Origin: Chloroflexi bacterium UBA4736
GTDB lineage: Bacteria; Chloroflexota; Dormibacteria; Dormibacterales; Dormibacteraceae
Assembly: GCA_002404015.1 (NCBI GenBank)
Contig: DHIW01000125.1
Location: 1 to 64,000, forward strand
Length of the DNA stretch: 64,000 nt
Direction: 5' to 3'
Part shown: positions 1 to 10,290 of the stretch, in pieces
Layout: each line of letters starts with the position of its first letter
Position numbering within the stretch: position 1 is the stretch's first letter
The notes under the pieces: model-generated
Databases searched by the model: none
Seen by the model: the letters and a program-made list of their open reading frames with translations, nothing else
What the model was told of the DNA's origin: nothing
Translations under genes and position numbers: made by a program

Positions 1-69
1 TCAGGCCCTCGGCCGATTACTCTCAAGGGAGTCCGATCAAGCAGGTGTTGCGCTGATCCCTTGAAATCG

Positions 70-90
70 CCCTCGCCACAAGGGGGAGAG
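70..90. repeat. G-rich imperfect palindrome
   Basis: A CCCTC arm, a six-base loop and an AGGGGGAG arm. It resembles the dispersed C-rich/G-rich palindromes at about 27376 and 54515-54580. If translated in the frame of the next gene it gives a PSPQGGE-type peptide, which I recognise as a common artefact of such repeats. It therefore argues that the TTG at 61 is not the true start of the downstream gene. Confidence 0.45.
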
Positions 91-141
91 AGCTTCTTTC
101 ACCGCCTAGGCCGGCCCCGCATCGCCGAGAATCAGGGCGGC

Positions 142-1164
142 GTGGAGCTTCCGCTCATACCGACCGCCACCATCGGCAGCTACGCGCTGCCCGGCTGGTA
201 CCTGACCGCGCTCGAGCACATCGGCCGCGGCGAGTACGGCGAGACCGACATCAAAGAGGCCGTCGAGGACGCCTCCGCCACCGCCATCTCCGACCAGGAG
301 CGGGCGGGACTGGACGTCGTCAGCGACGGCGAGGTGCGCCGCCACGACTTCATCATGGGCTTCTACCAGCGCCTGACCGGCCTGCGCGAGACGCCGCCGC
401 ACCGCCGGCTCGGGCCCTACCTCTACGACTCGACGCCGGTCTACGAGGCGACCGGCCCGCTTGCGGCACCCGGCGGGCTGGGCGGCGTGGAGGAGTACCA
501 GTTCGCCAGTTCCAGGACTGAACGCGCGGTGAAGGTCGCCATCGCCGGGCCGCTCACGCTCACGAACGCCATCCGGGCCGGCGAGGGCTACACGGGCCGC
601 GAGGAACTGGCGGCCGACCTGGCTGGCATCGTCAACGCGGAGCTGCGGGCGCTGGTCGCCGCCGGCTGCGGCTTCGTCCAGGTGGACGAGCCGTCGTACT
701 CGGCCTACTGGGCCGACCCGGCGGACGGGGTGCGCCTGTTCAACGAGACCGTGGCCGGGCTGGAGGGCGCCACGGTGCTGCTCCACGTCTGCTTCGGGAA
801 CCTGCGCGGCCGGCCCCAGTCGGCTCGCTCCTACGAGGTGATCCTGCCCCACCTCCGCGACGCCCGCGCCGACGTGATCCTGCTCGAGTTCGCGAACCGC
901 GAGATGTCCGAGATCGATCTGTGGGCCCAGGCGGAGCTGCCCCAAGCGCTGGGCGCCGGGGTGGTCGACGTCAAGTCCTTCCACCGCGAGCGCCCCGAGG
1001 ACGTTGCCGGCCGCCTCCGCGCCGCCCTCCGGCAGGTCCCGGCCGACCGCCTCTGGGCCGTGCCCGATTGCGGCTTCTGGGAGACGCCCCGGTGGCTGGC
1101 CTTCGCCAAGCTCAGGGCGCTGGCGGAGGGAGCCCGGCTGGTCCGCCAGGAGCTGGAAGGCTAG
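142..1164 (+). CDS. Core-MetE-type cobalamin-independent methyltransferase
   Basis: Zinc-dependent methyltransferase of the methionine synthase II (C-terminal MetE/UROD-like barrel) family, probably transferring a methyl group to homocysteine or a related thiol in the cytosol. About 340 residues, matching the short archaeal-type core MetE rather than the 750-residue two-domain enzyme. Zinc-site elements are visible: HVCFGN (His-x-Cys), the acidic LLEFANRE segment, and a second Cys in VPDCGFWETP near the C-terminus; VDEPSYS matches the conserved D-E-P loop. The frame is open from a TTG at 61, but residues encoded before 142 read as a palindromic repeat, so I prefer the GTG at 142, which opens directly into ELPLIPTATIGSY. 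Homocysteine is the family's usual acceptor; other thiols are possible. Convergent with aconitase. Confidence 0.8.
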   Translation: MELPLIPTATIGSYALPGWYLTALEHIGRGEYGETDIKEAVEDASATAISDQERAGLDVVSDGEVRRHDFIMGFYQRLTGLRETPPHRRLGPYLYDSTPVYEATGPLAAPGGLGGVEEYQFASSRTERAVKVAIAGPLTLTNAIRAGEGYTGREELAADLAGIVNAELRALVAAGCGFVQVDEPSYSAYWADPADGVRLFNETVAGLEGATVLLHVCFGNLRGRPQSARSYEVILPHLRDARADVILLEFANREMSEIDLWAQAELPQALGAGVVDVKSFHRERPEDVAGRLRAALRQVPADRLWAVPDCGFWETPRWLAFAKLRALAEGARLVRQELEG

Positions 1165-1287
1165 ATCTCCGGTGGCTCCAACCCCCTAACGTCCCTCCGA
1201 TCGCGATCCCGACCAGCGCGCCGGTGCAACCGAGCTTTAGGCTGGCCAGAAATAAGAAGAGTCAGCTACCCCAGCTTGTGAGCGCCC

Positions 1288-4008
1288 TCAGGCTGGGGCC
1301 AGCTTGTGGCGGAGGACGAGCGACAGCACGCCGCCGTGGGCGAGGTACTCGACGTCGGTCTCGTTGTCCAACCGGGCGGTGACCTGGAAGGTCTTGGCCC
1401 CGTCCTCTCCCTTCGCCTCGACCTCCAGCTCCTGGCGGGGTTCGAGTCCGGCCGTGAGCCCCCGGATGCTGAACTCCTCCTTGCCGGTGAGCCCCAGCGA
1501 CTGCCTGGACTCGCCGTCCTTGAACTGGAGCGGAAGGATCCCCATGCCGACCAGGTTCGACCGGTGGATGCGCTCGTACGACTCAGCGATCACCGCCCGC
1601 ACGCCCAGCAGGAGGGGGCCCTTGGCAGCCCAGTCGCGCGAGGAGCCGGCCCCGTACTCCTTGCCGGCCAGGACGATCAGGGGGACGCCGTCGGCGCGGT
1701 ACCGCTCGGCGGCGTCGAAGATCGTCATCTGCTCGCCGGACGGCTGGTGGGTCGTCCAGAAGCCCTCCCGACCCGCGAGCTCGTTGTGGAGCCGGATGTT
1801 GGCGAACGTACCCCGCATCATCACCTCGTGGTTGCCGCGCCGGGCGCCATAGCTGTTGAAGTCCACCTTCTGAACGCCCTTGTCGATCAGGTAGCGCCCG
1901 GCCGGGCTGTCGGCGGGGATGCTGCCGGCGGGCGAGATATGGTCGGTCGTGACCGAGTCGGCCACCGCGACCAGCACGCGGGCCCCCTCGAAGTCGCGCG
2001 GCGGCTCCGGCTCGGTGGACAGGCCTTCGAAGTAGGGCGGCTCCTGCACGTACGTCGACTGGGGGTCCCAGGCGTAGCTCTTGCCGGTCGGCGCTTCCAT
2101 CCGCTGCCAGTGCTCGTCGCCGTCGTAGATCGTGGCGTACTCGCGGTCGAACATCTCCTTGTGGACCGCGCTCGCGACCGTCTCCTGGATCTCCTCGTTG
2201 CTCGGCCAGATGTCCTTCAGATAGACTGGCTTGCCGGCCTGGTCCTGACCCAGCGGATCCTCGGTCAGGTCTTTCTGGACGTTGCCGGCGAGCGCGTAGG
2301 CCACCACCAGGGGCGGCGAGGCGAGGTAGCTGGCGCGCACCAGCGGATGGATCCGGGCTTCGAAGTTGCGGTTGCCGGATAGGACCGCCACCACGTTCAG
2401 ATCGCCGTCCTGCACCTCCTGCTCGACCTCGGGCGTGGCCAGCGGTCCAGAGTTCCCGATACAGGTGGTGCAGCCGTAGCCGACCAGGAAGAAGCCGAGC
2501 TTCTCCAGCGGCTCCATCAGCCCGGCCTGCTTCAGGTAGTCGGTGACCACGCGCGAGCCGGGGGCCAGCGACGTCTTCACGAAGGGCGGAACCGTCAGGC
2601 CGGCGGCGGCGGCCTTCTTGGCCAGCAGCCCGGCCGCGATCATCACGGACGGGTTGGATGTGTTGGTGCAGCTGGTGATCGCCGCGATCACCACCGAGCC
2701 GTTGCGGACTCCCGCTTCGGACCGGGTCGCGACGGCGGTGCTGGCGCGCATCGCGTCGCGCTCGCCCCGCTTGCGGGTGGCGTCCGTGGCGCCGCCCTCG
2801 GCCTTGAACCGGCCGAGGTCGGGCTCGTGCTCGCCGCCGTTTGCCTCGTTGCTCGCGAAGACGGCGTGGAAGCTCTCCCAGACATTGGGGAGCGAGACCC
2901 GGTCCTGCGGCCGCTTGGGGCCGGCCAGGCTGGGCTCGACCGCCGCCAGGTCCAGCTCGAGCAGCTCGCTGAACTGCGGAGTGGCATGCCCGTCGGTTCG
3001 GAAGATCCCCTGCTCCTTGGTGTAGCGCTCGACCAGCTCGATGTGGTCGCGCGAGCGCCCAGTGATCTCCAGGTAGCGCAGCGTCTGCTCGTCAACCGGG
3101 AACAGAGCGGAGGTGGCCCCGTACTCGGGGCACATGTTCGACATGGTGGCCCGGTCGGCCACAGTCAGGCTCGAGAGGCCGTCGCCGCAGAACTCAACGA
3201 ACTTGTTGACCACGCCGTGCGCCCGAAGCATCTGGGTGAGCGTCAGCACGAGGTCGGTGGCGGTGGCGCCCGTCGGTAGGGCGTTCAGAAAGCGGACGCC
3301 GAGCACGATGGGGGCCGGCAGGTACATGGGCTGGCCGAGCATGCAGGCCTCGGCCTCGATGCCGCCCACGCCCCAACCCAGCACGCCCAGGCCGTTGACC
3401 ATGGTGGTGTGCGAGTCGGTCCCGACCAGGGTGTCCGGGATCGCCACGCCGTCGCGGACCTGGACCACCCGGCTCAGGTGCTCCAGGTTGACCTGGTGGC
3501 AGATGCCCATACCGGGGGGCACCACCGTGAAGTTGTTGAACGCCTGCTGGGCCCAGCGCAGGAGCGCGTAGCGCTCGCTGTTCCGCTCGTACTCGCGCTC
3601 GATGTTGTCGTGGTAGGCCGCCACCTGGCCGAAGACGTCGACCTGGACCGAGTGGTCGATCACCAGGTCCGCCGGGACCTCGGGGTCGATCCGGCTGGGG
3701 TCCTGGCCGGCCCGCTCCATGGCCGAGCGCATGGCCGCCAGGTCCACCACCGCGGGCACGCCGGTGAAGTCCTGGAGCAGGACCCGGGCGGGCTTGTAAG
3801 GGACCTCGGCCCCGGGCGGGGGCGGCTCCGGCCAGCGGGCCAGGGCCCTGACGCTGGCCTCGTCCGTGCCGTCGCGGACCAGCATCTCGAGCAGGATCCG
3901 GATCGTCATCGGGAGCCGGCCGATGTCGCCCAGGCCGGCCTCCTGGACCGCCTCCAACCGGTAGAACTCGAGTGCGGTGCCTTGCAGCCGGGAGCGCGCG
4001 TCGATCAC
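1288..4008 (-). CDS. acnA: Aconitate hydratase A
   Basis: Interconverts citrate and isocitrate in the TCA cycle; cytosolic [4Fe-4S] enzyme. 906 residues, the usual AcnA/IRP1-type length. Cluster cysteines are in AAITSCTNTSNPS and, further on, GYGCTTCIGNSGPL. Substrate-binding segments include VGTDSHTTMVNGLGVLGWG in the N-terminal part and YGAGSSRDWAAKGP in the C-terminal swivel domain. A charged linker of about 40 residues precedes the first cluster Cys, as in actinobacterial AcnA. The start is a GTG at 4008. It is 39 nt downstream of the yggT-like gene on the same strand and may be co-transcribed. Assignment is secure; only the exact start is open. Confidence 0.95.
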   Translation of the reverse strand: MIDARSRLQGTALEFYRLEAVQEAGLGDIGRLPMTIRILLEMLVRDGTDEASVRALARWPEPPPPGAEVPYKPARVLLQDFTGVPAVVDLAAMRSAMERAGQDPSRIDPEVPADLVIDHSVQVDVFGQVAAYHDNIEREYERNSERYALLRWAQQAFNNFTVVPPGMGICHQVNLEHLSRVVQVRDGVAIPDTLVGTDSHTTMVNGLGVLGWGVGGIEAEACMLGQPMYLPAPIVLGVRFLNALPTGATATDLVLTLTQMLRAHGVVNKFVEFCGDGLSSLTVADRATMSNMCPEYGATSALFPVDEQTLRYLEITGRSRDHIELVERYTKEQGIFRTDGHATPQFSELLELDLAAVEPSLAGPKRPQDRVSLPNVWESFHAVFASNEANGGEHEPDLGRFKAEGGATDATRKRGERDAMRASTAVATRSEAGVRNGSVVIAAITSCTNTSNPSVMIAAGLLAKKAAAAGLTVPPFVKTSLAPGSRVVTDYLKQAGLMEPLEKLGFFLVGYGCTTCIGNSGPLATPEVEQEVQDGDLNVVAVLSGNRNFEARIHPLVRASYLASPPLVVAYALAGNVQKDLTEDPLGQDQAGKPVYLKDIWPSNEEIQETVASAVHKEMFDREYATIYDGDEHWQRMEAPTGKSYAWDPQSTYVQEPPYFEGLSTEPEPPRDFEGARVLVAVADSVTTDHISPAGSIPADSPAGRYLIDKGVQKVDFNSYGARRGNHEVMMRGTFANIRLHNELAGREGFWTTHQPSGEQMTIFDAAERYRADGVPLIVLAGKEYGAGSSRDWAAKGPLLLGVRAVIAESYERIHRSNLVGMGILPLQFKDGESRQSLGLTGKEEFSIRGLTAGLEPRQELEVEAKGEDGAKTFQVTARLDNETDVEYLAHGGVLSLVLRHKLAPA

Positions 4009-4047
4009 ATTCGAATCGTACTCGTCGGCGCGACGGGCTAGTTTTCG

Positions 4048-4476
4048 CTAGAGAGCGCGGCCGGGGCCCTTGGGCGCGGTGGCGATCCGGATGAGCGCCA
4101 CGATCCCCCAGCCCAGCAGCAGGTACACCACGATGGCGACCAGCGACGCCGGCTCGAAGATGTAGAAGCCCTGGCCGTTGTCGGGGAAGATGCCCCGGAA
4201 GGGGGCCACCAGCGGCCCCGTGACGCCGTACATGAACGAGACGAAGGCGGCCTGAGGAGACGCCCCCAGCATCTTGAGCAGGAAGCGGATCCCGATCAGG
4301 GCATTGATCAGGCCGAAGACGAACCAGGTGATCTGGACGGCCCGGTAGTTGTAGGGCGCCAGGGCCACGCGCTCCTCGCGGTAGACCTCCCGCTCCCGTT
4401 CCAGGCCCGGCCGGTCTTGGGGACCACCTACCGTCCGCTCCTCTCTGTGCACCTCGCGGGGATTTTGTTCGTGCAT
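4048..4476 (-). CDS. YggT-family membrane protein
   Basis: A 142-residue small membrane protein. The first 40 residues are charged and Glu/Arg-rich, likely cytosolic. They are followed by hydrophobic segments around residues 48-68 (TWFVFGLINALIGIRFLL) and 108-132 (LVAIVVYLLLGWGIVALI), with a GPLVAPFRGIFP loop between them that fits the YGGT domain. The molecular function of the family is not established. A credible promoter lies just upstream (TTGACT/TAGTCT), so it probably starts its own transcript, which may run on into acnA. ATG start at 4476. Confidence 0.7.
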   Translation of the reverse strand: MHEQNPREVHREERTVGGPQDRPGLEREREVYREERVALAPYNYRAVQITWFVFGLINALIGIRFLLKMLGASPQAAFVSFMYGVTGPLVAPFRGIFPDNGQGFYIFEPASLVAIVVYLLLGWGIVALIRIATAPKGPGRAL

Positions 4477-4495
4477 GATAGAAAAACCTACAGCA

Positions 4496-4523
4496 AGACT
4501 AGCACATTACCTATCGAAGTCAA
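4496..4523 (-). promoter_or_regulatory. Sigma70-type promoter for the yggT-like gene
   Basis: Read on the minus strand: TTGACT at 4523-4518, a 16-nt spacer, and TAGTCT at 4501-4496. The predicted transcript would start near 4489, about 13 nt before the ATG at 4476. The 59-bp gap between the yggT-like gene and the GH15 gene is also visibly more AT-rich than its surroundings. Confidence 0.5.
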
Positions 4524-4535
4524 GCCCTACTGGAC

Positions 4536-6392
4536 CTAGGCGCCCACGTGCCCGACGTCGGCCAGGGCCACTGCCGCCGCGATATGGGAGAGGTGGGTGA
4601 GCCCCTGCGGGAAGTTTCCTAGCATGAGCTGCGCCTGGGAGTCGTACTCCTCGGAATAGAGGCCCAGGTCGTTGCTGGTGCCCGCCGCCCGGTCGAACAG
4701 CTCCCTGGCCTGCTCGAGCTCGCCTTGGCGGGCGAGACACTCGGCCAGCCAGAAGGTGCAGGCCAGGAAGGTGCCCTCGGACTGGGCCATCCCGTCGGCC
4801 ACCTTCTCGGTGCGGTAGCGCACCACCAGGCCGTCCCGCTCCAGGTCCTGGCCGATGGCTCGAGCCGTTCGCACCATCCGCTCGTCCAGGTAGTCCACGA
4901 AGAGCGCGCTCGGCAGCAGGAGCAGCGCGGCGTCCAGGTTCCTGGAACCGAAGGACTGCACGAATACGCCGCGCTTCTTGTCGTAGCCCTTGTCGTCGAT
5001 GGCCTCCCGGATCTCCGTGGCGACCTTCCGCCAGCGGCGCACCGGCGCCTTGCGCATGCACTCGGCGGCCAGCCGGATGCCGAGGTCGACCGCCGTCCAG
5101 CAGAGGGCCTTGGAGTGGACGAAGTGCTGGGGCCGGCCCCGGATCTCCCAGATACCCCGATCGGGTTCGGTCCAGCGCTCGCAGGCGGTGTCGACCAGGT
5201 CGAGCAGGAAGCGCCAGTAGTCGTCGTCCGGCGCGTAGCCGCGGCGGTGCCAGCGGTAGCTCAGCAGGACGAGCTCGCCGTAGGCGTCCAGCTGCAGCTG
5301 CTCGGCGGCCTGGTTGCCGATGCGGACCGGCTTCGATCCCTGGTAGCCCTCGAGTTTGGGGAGCTCGACCTCGGTGAGCCGGCGCTCGCCGCCCACGCCG
5401 TACATGATCTGGAGGTCCTTGGCGCTGCCGGCAGCGCTGCGCTGGATGAAGCGCCGGAAGCCGTCGGCCTCCTTGGTCACCCCGACATCGCCGAGGGAGC
5501 GGACGGAGAAGCTGGAATCGCGGATCCAGCTGAACCGGTAGTCCCAGTTCCGGCTCCCCCCGATCCACTCCGGGAGCGAGGTGGTGGCGGCGGCGGCGAT
5601 GGCTCCGGTCGGCGCGTTGCTCAGGGCCTTCAGAACGATCGCAGAGCGGGTCACGCTGGGGGCGTCGGGCCCGTCCAGCCGCACCGCCGACGCCCACTTC
5701 ACCCACCATTCGAGGGTCTCGGTGAGGCGCTGGTCGAGCTGCTCTGGCTCCGGGACATGCGGCGGCTCGCGGTCCAGCTGCTCAGGCCGGAAGTACTGGA
5801 TCGAGAGCCGGACGCGCTCGTCGGCCCGCACCGTGAAGTCGGCCAGCAAGTCGTGGCCGTGACCCTCGAGTTCCGCGTCGCTGCTGATCAAAAGGCCGTT
5901 GGCGCCCCCGATGGCCGCGTAAGCGCGCTCTCCGAAGCGCTTGATCCAGGGCTTGACCTCGCCGAAGTCGAAACGGGGTCGGACGCTGAGCTTCAGGTCC
6001 ACCCGGCCCCGGACGCCCTCGACCACCCGGATCAGCTGGTGGTAGGGGGCCAGCCGGCCGCCCTGCCGCATGGCGAAGAAGTCGAAGATGCGGACCTCAC
6101 CCTGGCCAGAGGCTAGGTTGGTCTGCAGGACCATGGTCTGGTCCACGTACGTCCGGTACGTGCTGAACTCGCCCTTGGCGGGCTCGATCGCGCAGTAGCC
6201 GCCGTTGTCCCAGTCGAGCAGCCGGCCGAAGCAGCTGGCGGCGTCGATGCGAGGCACGCAGCACCAGTCGATCGAGGCCGACTTGCTGACGAGGGCGCAG
6301 GAGTGACAGTCGCTGATGAGACCGTAGTCGGCGATGCCCGGGTAGCGGGCATGGGTCAGGAGGTGGACGTGGTGCGCTCCCACGCCCCTCAA
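4536..6392 (-). CDS. GH15-family glucoamylase/trehalase-like hydrolase
   Basis: Alpha/alpha-barrel glycoside hydrolase of family 15, expected to release glucose from maltodextrin ends or to cleave trehalose. 618 residues. The N-terminal beta domain begins with IADYGLISDCHSCALVSKSASI, reported here in parts because of length: IADYGLISDCH then SIDWCCVPRIDAASCFGRLL. RDSSFSVRSLGDVG follows GSRNWDYRFSWI. The likely general acid is the Glu in GIWEIRGRPQHFVHSK and the likely base lies in SEEYDSQAQLMLGNFPQGLTH near the C-terminus. No signal peptide, so intracellular. Its TTG start lies 1 nt after the malQ stop codon, so the two are co-translated. Bacterial GH15 of this layout includes both glucoamylases and trehalases; the sequence alone does not decide, but the neighbours (malQ, glgX, treYZ) fit either. 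Confidence 0.85.
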   Translation of the reverse strand: MRGVGAHHVHLLTHARYPGIADYGLISDCHSCALVSKSASIDWCCVPRIDAASCFGRLLDWDNGGYCAIEPAKGEFSTYRTYVDQTMVLQTNLASGQGEVRIFDFFAMRQGGRLAPYHQLIRVVEGVRGRVDLKLSVRPRFDFGEVKPWIKRFGERAYAAIGGANGLLISSDAELEGHGHDLLADFTVRADERVRLSIQYFRPEQLDREPPHVPEPEQLDQRLTETLEWWVKWASAVRLDGPDAPSVTRSAIVLKALSNAPTGAIAAAATTSLPEWIGGSRNWDYRFSWIRDSSFSVRSLGDVGVTKEADGFRRFIQRSAAGSAKDLQIMYGVGGERRLTEVELPKLEGYQGSKPVRIGNQAAEQLQLDAYGELVLLSYRWHRRGYAPDDDYWRFLLDLVDTACERWTEPDRGIWEIRGRPQHFVHSKALCWTAVDLGIRLAAECMRKAPVRRWRKVATEIREAIDDKGYDKKRGVFVQSFGSRNLDAALLLLPSALFVDYLDERMVRTARAIGQDLERDGLVVRYRTEKVADGMAQSEGTFLACTFWLAECLARQGELEQARELFDRAAGTSNDLGLYSEEYDSQAQLMLGNFPQGLTHLSHIAAAVALADVGHVGA

Positions 6393-6393
6393 T

Positions 6394-8178
6394 TTACGGG
6401 CGGCCGGGCCCTCGCACCCGGCTCGATCGCAGGGTCGCCGCCAGGCGCCGCGGCCGCTCCTCGCTCTCGAGCCCTTCCAGACCGCCGGGGAGTGCCAGGG
6501 ACCAGTTCGGCCAGCTGTCCGTCGTGCCCGGCTTGTTGGGCTGCTCGGCCACGCCCAGGGCGTCCTCCAGGGTGGCCATCAGCAGCCGGCACGGGCTGCC
6601 GGCGAGAACCGCGTAGGCGCGCTCGATCGCGTCCTCCAGGCTCATGCCCGGCTGGATTCCAGCGTGCGCCCGCAGCCGGCCGCCGAGCTCGCTCTCGCCG
6701 TTCCCGGCCAGCAAGCCGGCCAGGGTGGGCAGGTCGTGGGTGCTCATGGCGGCCATGGCGTCGCGGGGGTAGCTGCTGGGCGGCCTGTCCTCGAAGAGCA
6801 TCACCTTGTAGGACATGACGCGCCGCCGAGCCAGCTCGCTGCGAACGCGGTCCTCCACCGTGCCGAGGTCCTCGCCGACGACGTAGGCGCCGGCCCGCGA
6901 GCTCTCCAGGGCCAGGATGTCAAGCAGGTCGGAAGCGGGGTAGTTGACGTACGCGCCCGTCGCCGGCCCCCGCCCGGCCGGGATCCAGAACAGCCTGAAC
7001 AGTCCCATCACGTGGTCAATGCGGAGGCCCGCCCCGTGGCGGAAGGCGGCCCTCAAGGTGTCGATGAAGGGCTGGTAGCCGGCCGCTCGCAGCCGCCAGG
7101 GATCGAACGGCGGCAGGCCCCAATCCTGGCCGGCGGCCTGGAAGGGGTCGGGAGGAGCACCCACCGCGATGCCGCGGGCCAGGATGTCCTGCCAGGCCCA
7201 GGAGTCCGCGCCCCCAGCCTGCACGCCGACGGCCAGGTCGTGTATGAGGTCGATCTCACCCGCCGCGGCGGCCAGCTGGCGGTCGAGCAGCCACTGCAGC
7301 CACTCGTGAAAGCCGACCCGGGCCGGGTGCGCGCTCCTGAAGCGCGTCACCTGCGGCGAGCGGGGATGGCGCAGGCCCTCCGGCCAGTCCGACCAGGGCG
7401 TCCCGTGGCGCTCGCTGATTGCGCAGAACGTGGCGTAGTCCTGCAGGCCCTGGCCCTGCTCGGACCGGTAGCGCTCGAAGGCCGGGTCGCCGCCGAAGCT
7501 CTTCCAGCGCGCCTCCAGGGCGCGCCCCTTCAGCCGCCAGACCTGGTCGCGGCCGATCAGCCGGGCCTGGTTCAGGCGGCGCGCCGCGGCCGGCGGCTCG
7601 CCGTCGAGACGGATGAAGAGTGGGTTGCGGAAGCGGCGGCTGGATGGGAAGTACGGGCTCGGCTCCAGGGGCGTCACCGGCACCGCTGAGTGCAGAGGGT
7701 TGAGCAGCAGGGCGCCCGCCCCCAGGCCGCGCGACCAGCGGGCGAGCCGGGCCAGGTCGCCCAGGTCGCCGAAGCCCCAGCTCGATGCGGAGCGCACCGC
7801 GTAGAGCTGCACCGCCCAGCCCCAGGCCCGAGGCCGCCGGGGCAGCCGGCAGCGGCGAGGGCTCACGATCAGGCGGGTTTCGTCGCCGTCGGATAGCCGG
7901 CGCAGGAGGTGATAGCCGGCGGGCAGACCCGCCGGCAGGCGATCCTGGACGGCCAGCCTCGCGCCGTCCTCGGTCTGCAGCTCCGAGGGCTGGCTGACCC
8001 GCGCCCGGGTGCCCAGGGGGAGGCAGCGCACCCCGGCCGGGGCCGGCCGCCGGCCCTCGGCCCGCATGGCGGCCAGGATCGCGGCCACGGTGTCCGGGTC
8101 GGATGCGCGCCAGGTGCCGTCGATCTCGTGGTACCCGGCTGGAATCCCCCAACTCTGAGCCTCAGGTGCGCCCGCCAA
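6394..8178 (-). CDS. malQ: 4-alpha-glucanotransferase
   Basis: GH77 amylomaltase that disproportionates maltodextrins and releases glucose; cytosolic. 594 residues including an N-terminal extension of about 100 residues that begins SWGIPAGYHEIDGTWR, a form seen in bacterial malQ. Catalytic segments are visible: nucleophile Asp in GLRIDHVMGLFRLFW, acid/base Glu in YVVGEDLGTVEDRV, and transition-state Asp in MSTHDLPTLAGLL. SSWGFGDLGDL is the usual 250s-type N-terminal barrel motif. The TTG start is only 21 nt from the divergent glgX start, with no room for a long leader, so a shared promoter is likely. Followed by the GH15 gene. Confidence 0.92.
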   Translation of the reverse strand: MAGAPEAQSWGIPAGYHEIDGTWRASDPDTVAAILAAMRAEGRRPAPAGVRCLPLGTRARVSQPSELQTEDGARLAVQDRLPAGLPAGYHLLRRLSDGDETRLIVSPRRCRLPRRPRAWGWAVQLYAVRSASSWGFGDLGDLARLARWSRGLGAGALLLNPLHSAVPVTPLEPSPYFPSSRRFRNPLFIRLDGEPPAAARRLNQARLIGRDQVWRLKGRALEARWKSFGGDPAFERYRSEQGQGLQDYATFCAISERHGTPWSDWPEGLRHPRSPQVTRFRSAHPARVGFHEWLQWLLDRQLAAAAGEIDLIHDLAVGVQAGGADSWAWQDILARGIAVGAPPDPFQAAGQDWGLPPFDPWRLRAAGYQPFIDTLRAAFRHGAGLRIDHVMGLFRLFWIPAGRGPATGAYVNYPASDLLDILALESSRAGAYVVGEDLGTVEDRVRSELARRRVMSYKVMLFEDRPPSSYPRDAMAAMSTHDLPTLAGLLAGNGESELGGRLRAHAGIQPGMSLEDAIERAYAVLAGSPCRLLMATLEDALGVAEQPNKPGTTDSWPNWSLALPGGLEGLESEERPRRLAATLRSSRVRGPGRP

Positions 8179-8199
8179 TAACCCGGTAGCTTAGAGGCG
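8179..8199. promoter_or_regulatory. Compact bidirectional promoter between malQ and glgX
   Basis: Only 21 bp separate the two start codons. On the plus strand TAGCTT (8187-8192) lies 7 nt before the glgX GTG. On the minus strand TAAGCT (8193-8188) lies 9 nt before the malQ TTG. The two hexamers are nearly the same bases read in opposite directions. Neither gene has a Shine-Dalgarno sequence in this gap, which fits leaderless transcripts. No -35 was assigned. Confidence 0.5.

Positions 8200-10282
<2,083 letters not shown>

Positions 10283-10290
<8 letters not shown>

Noticed and set aside
1-60. Possible tRNA or promoter at the left edge
   Set aside because: No cloverleaf, no CCA end and no -10/-35 pair could be built in the first 60 bases.
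1269-1301. Terminator hairpin between the MetE-like gene and aconitase
   Set aside because: CCCCAGC/GCTGGGG is only 7 bp with a 16-base loop and overlaps the aconitase stop; too weak.
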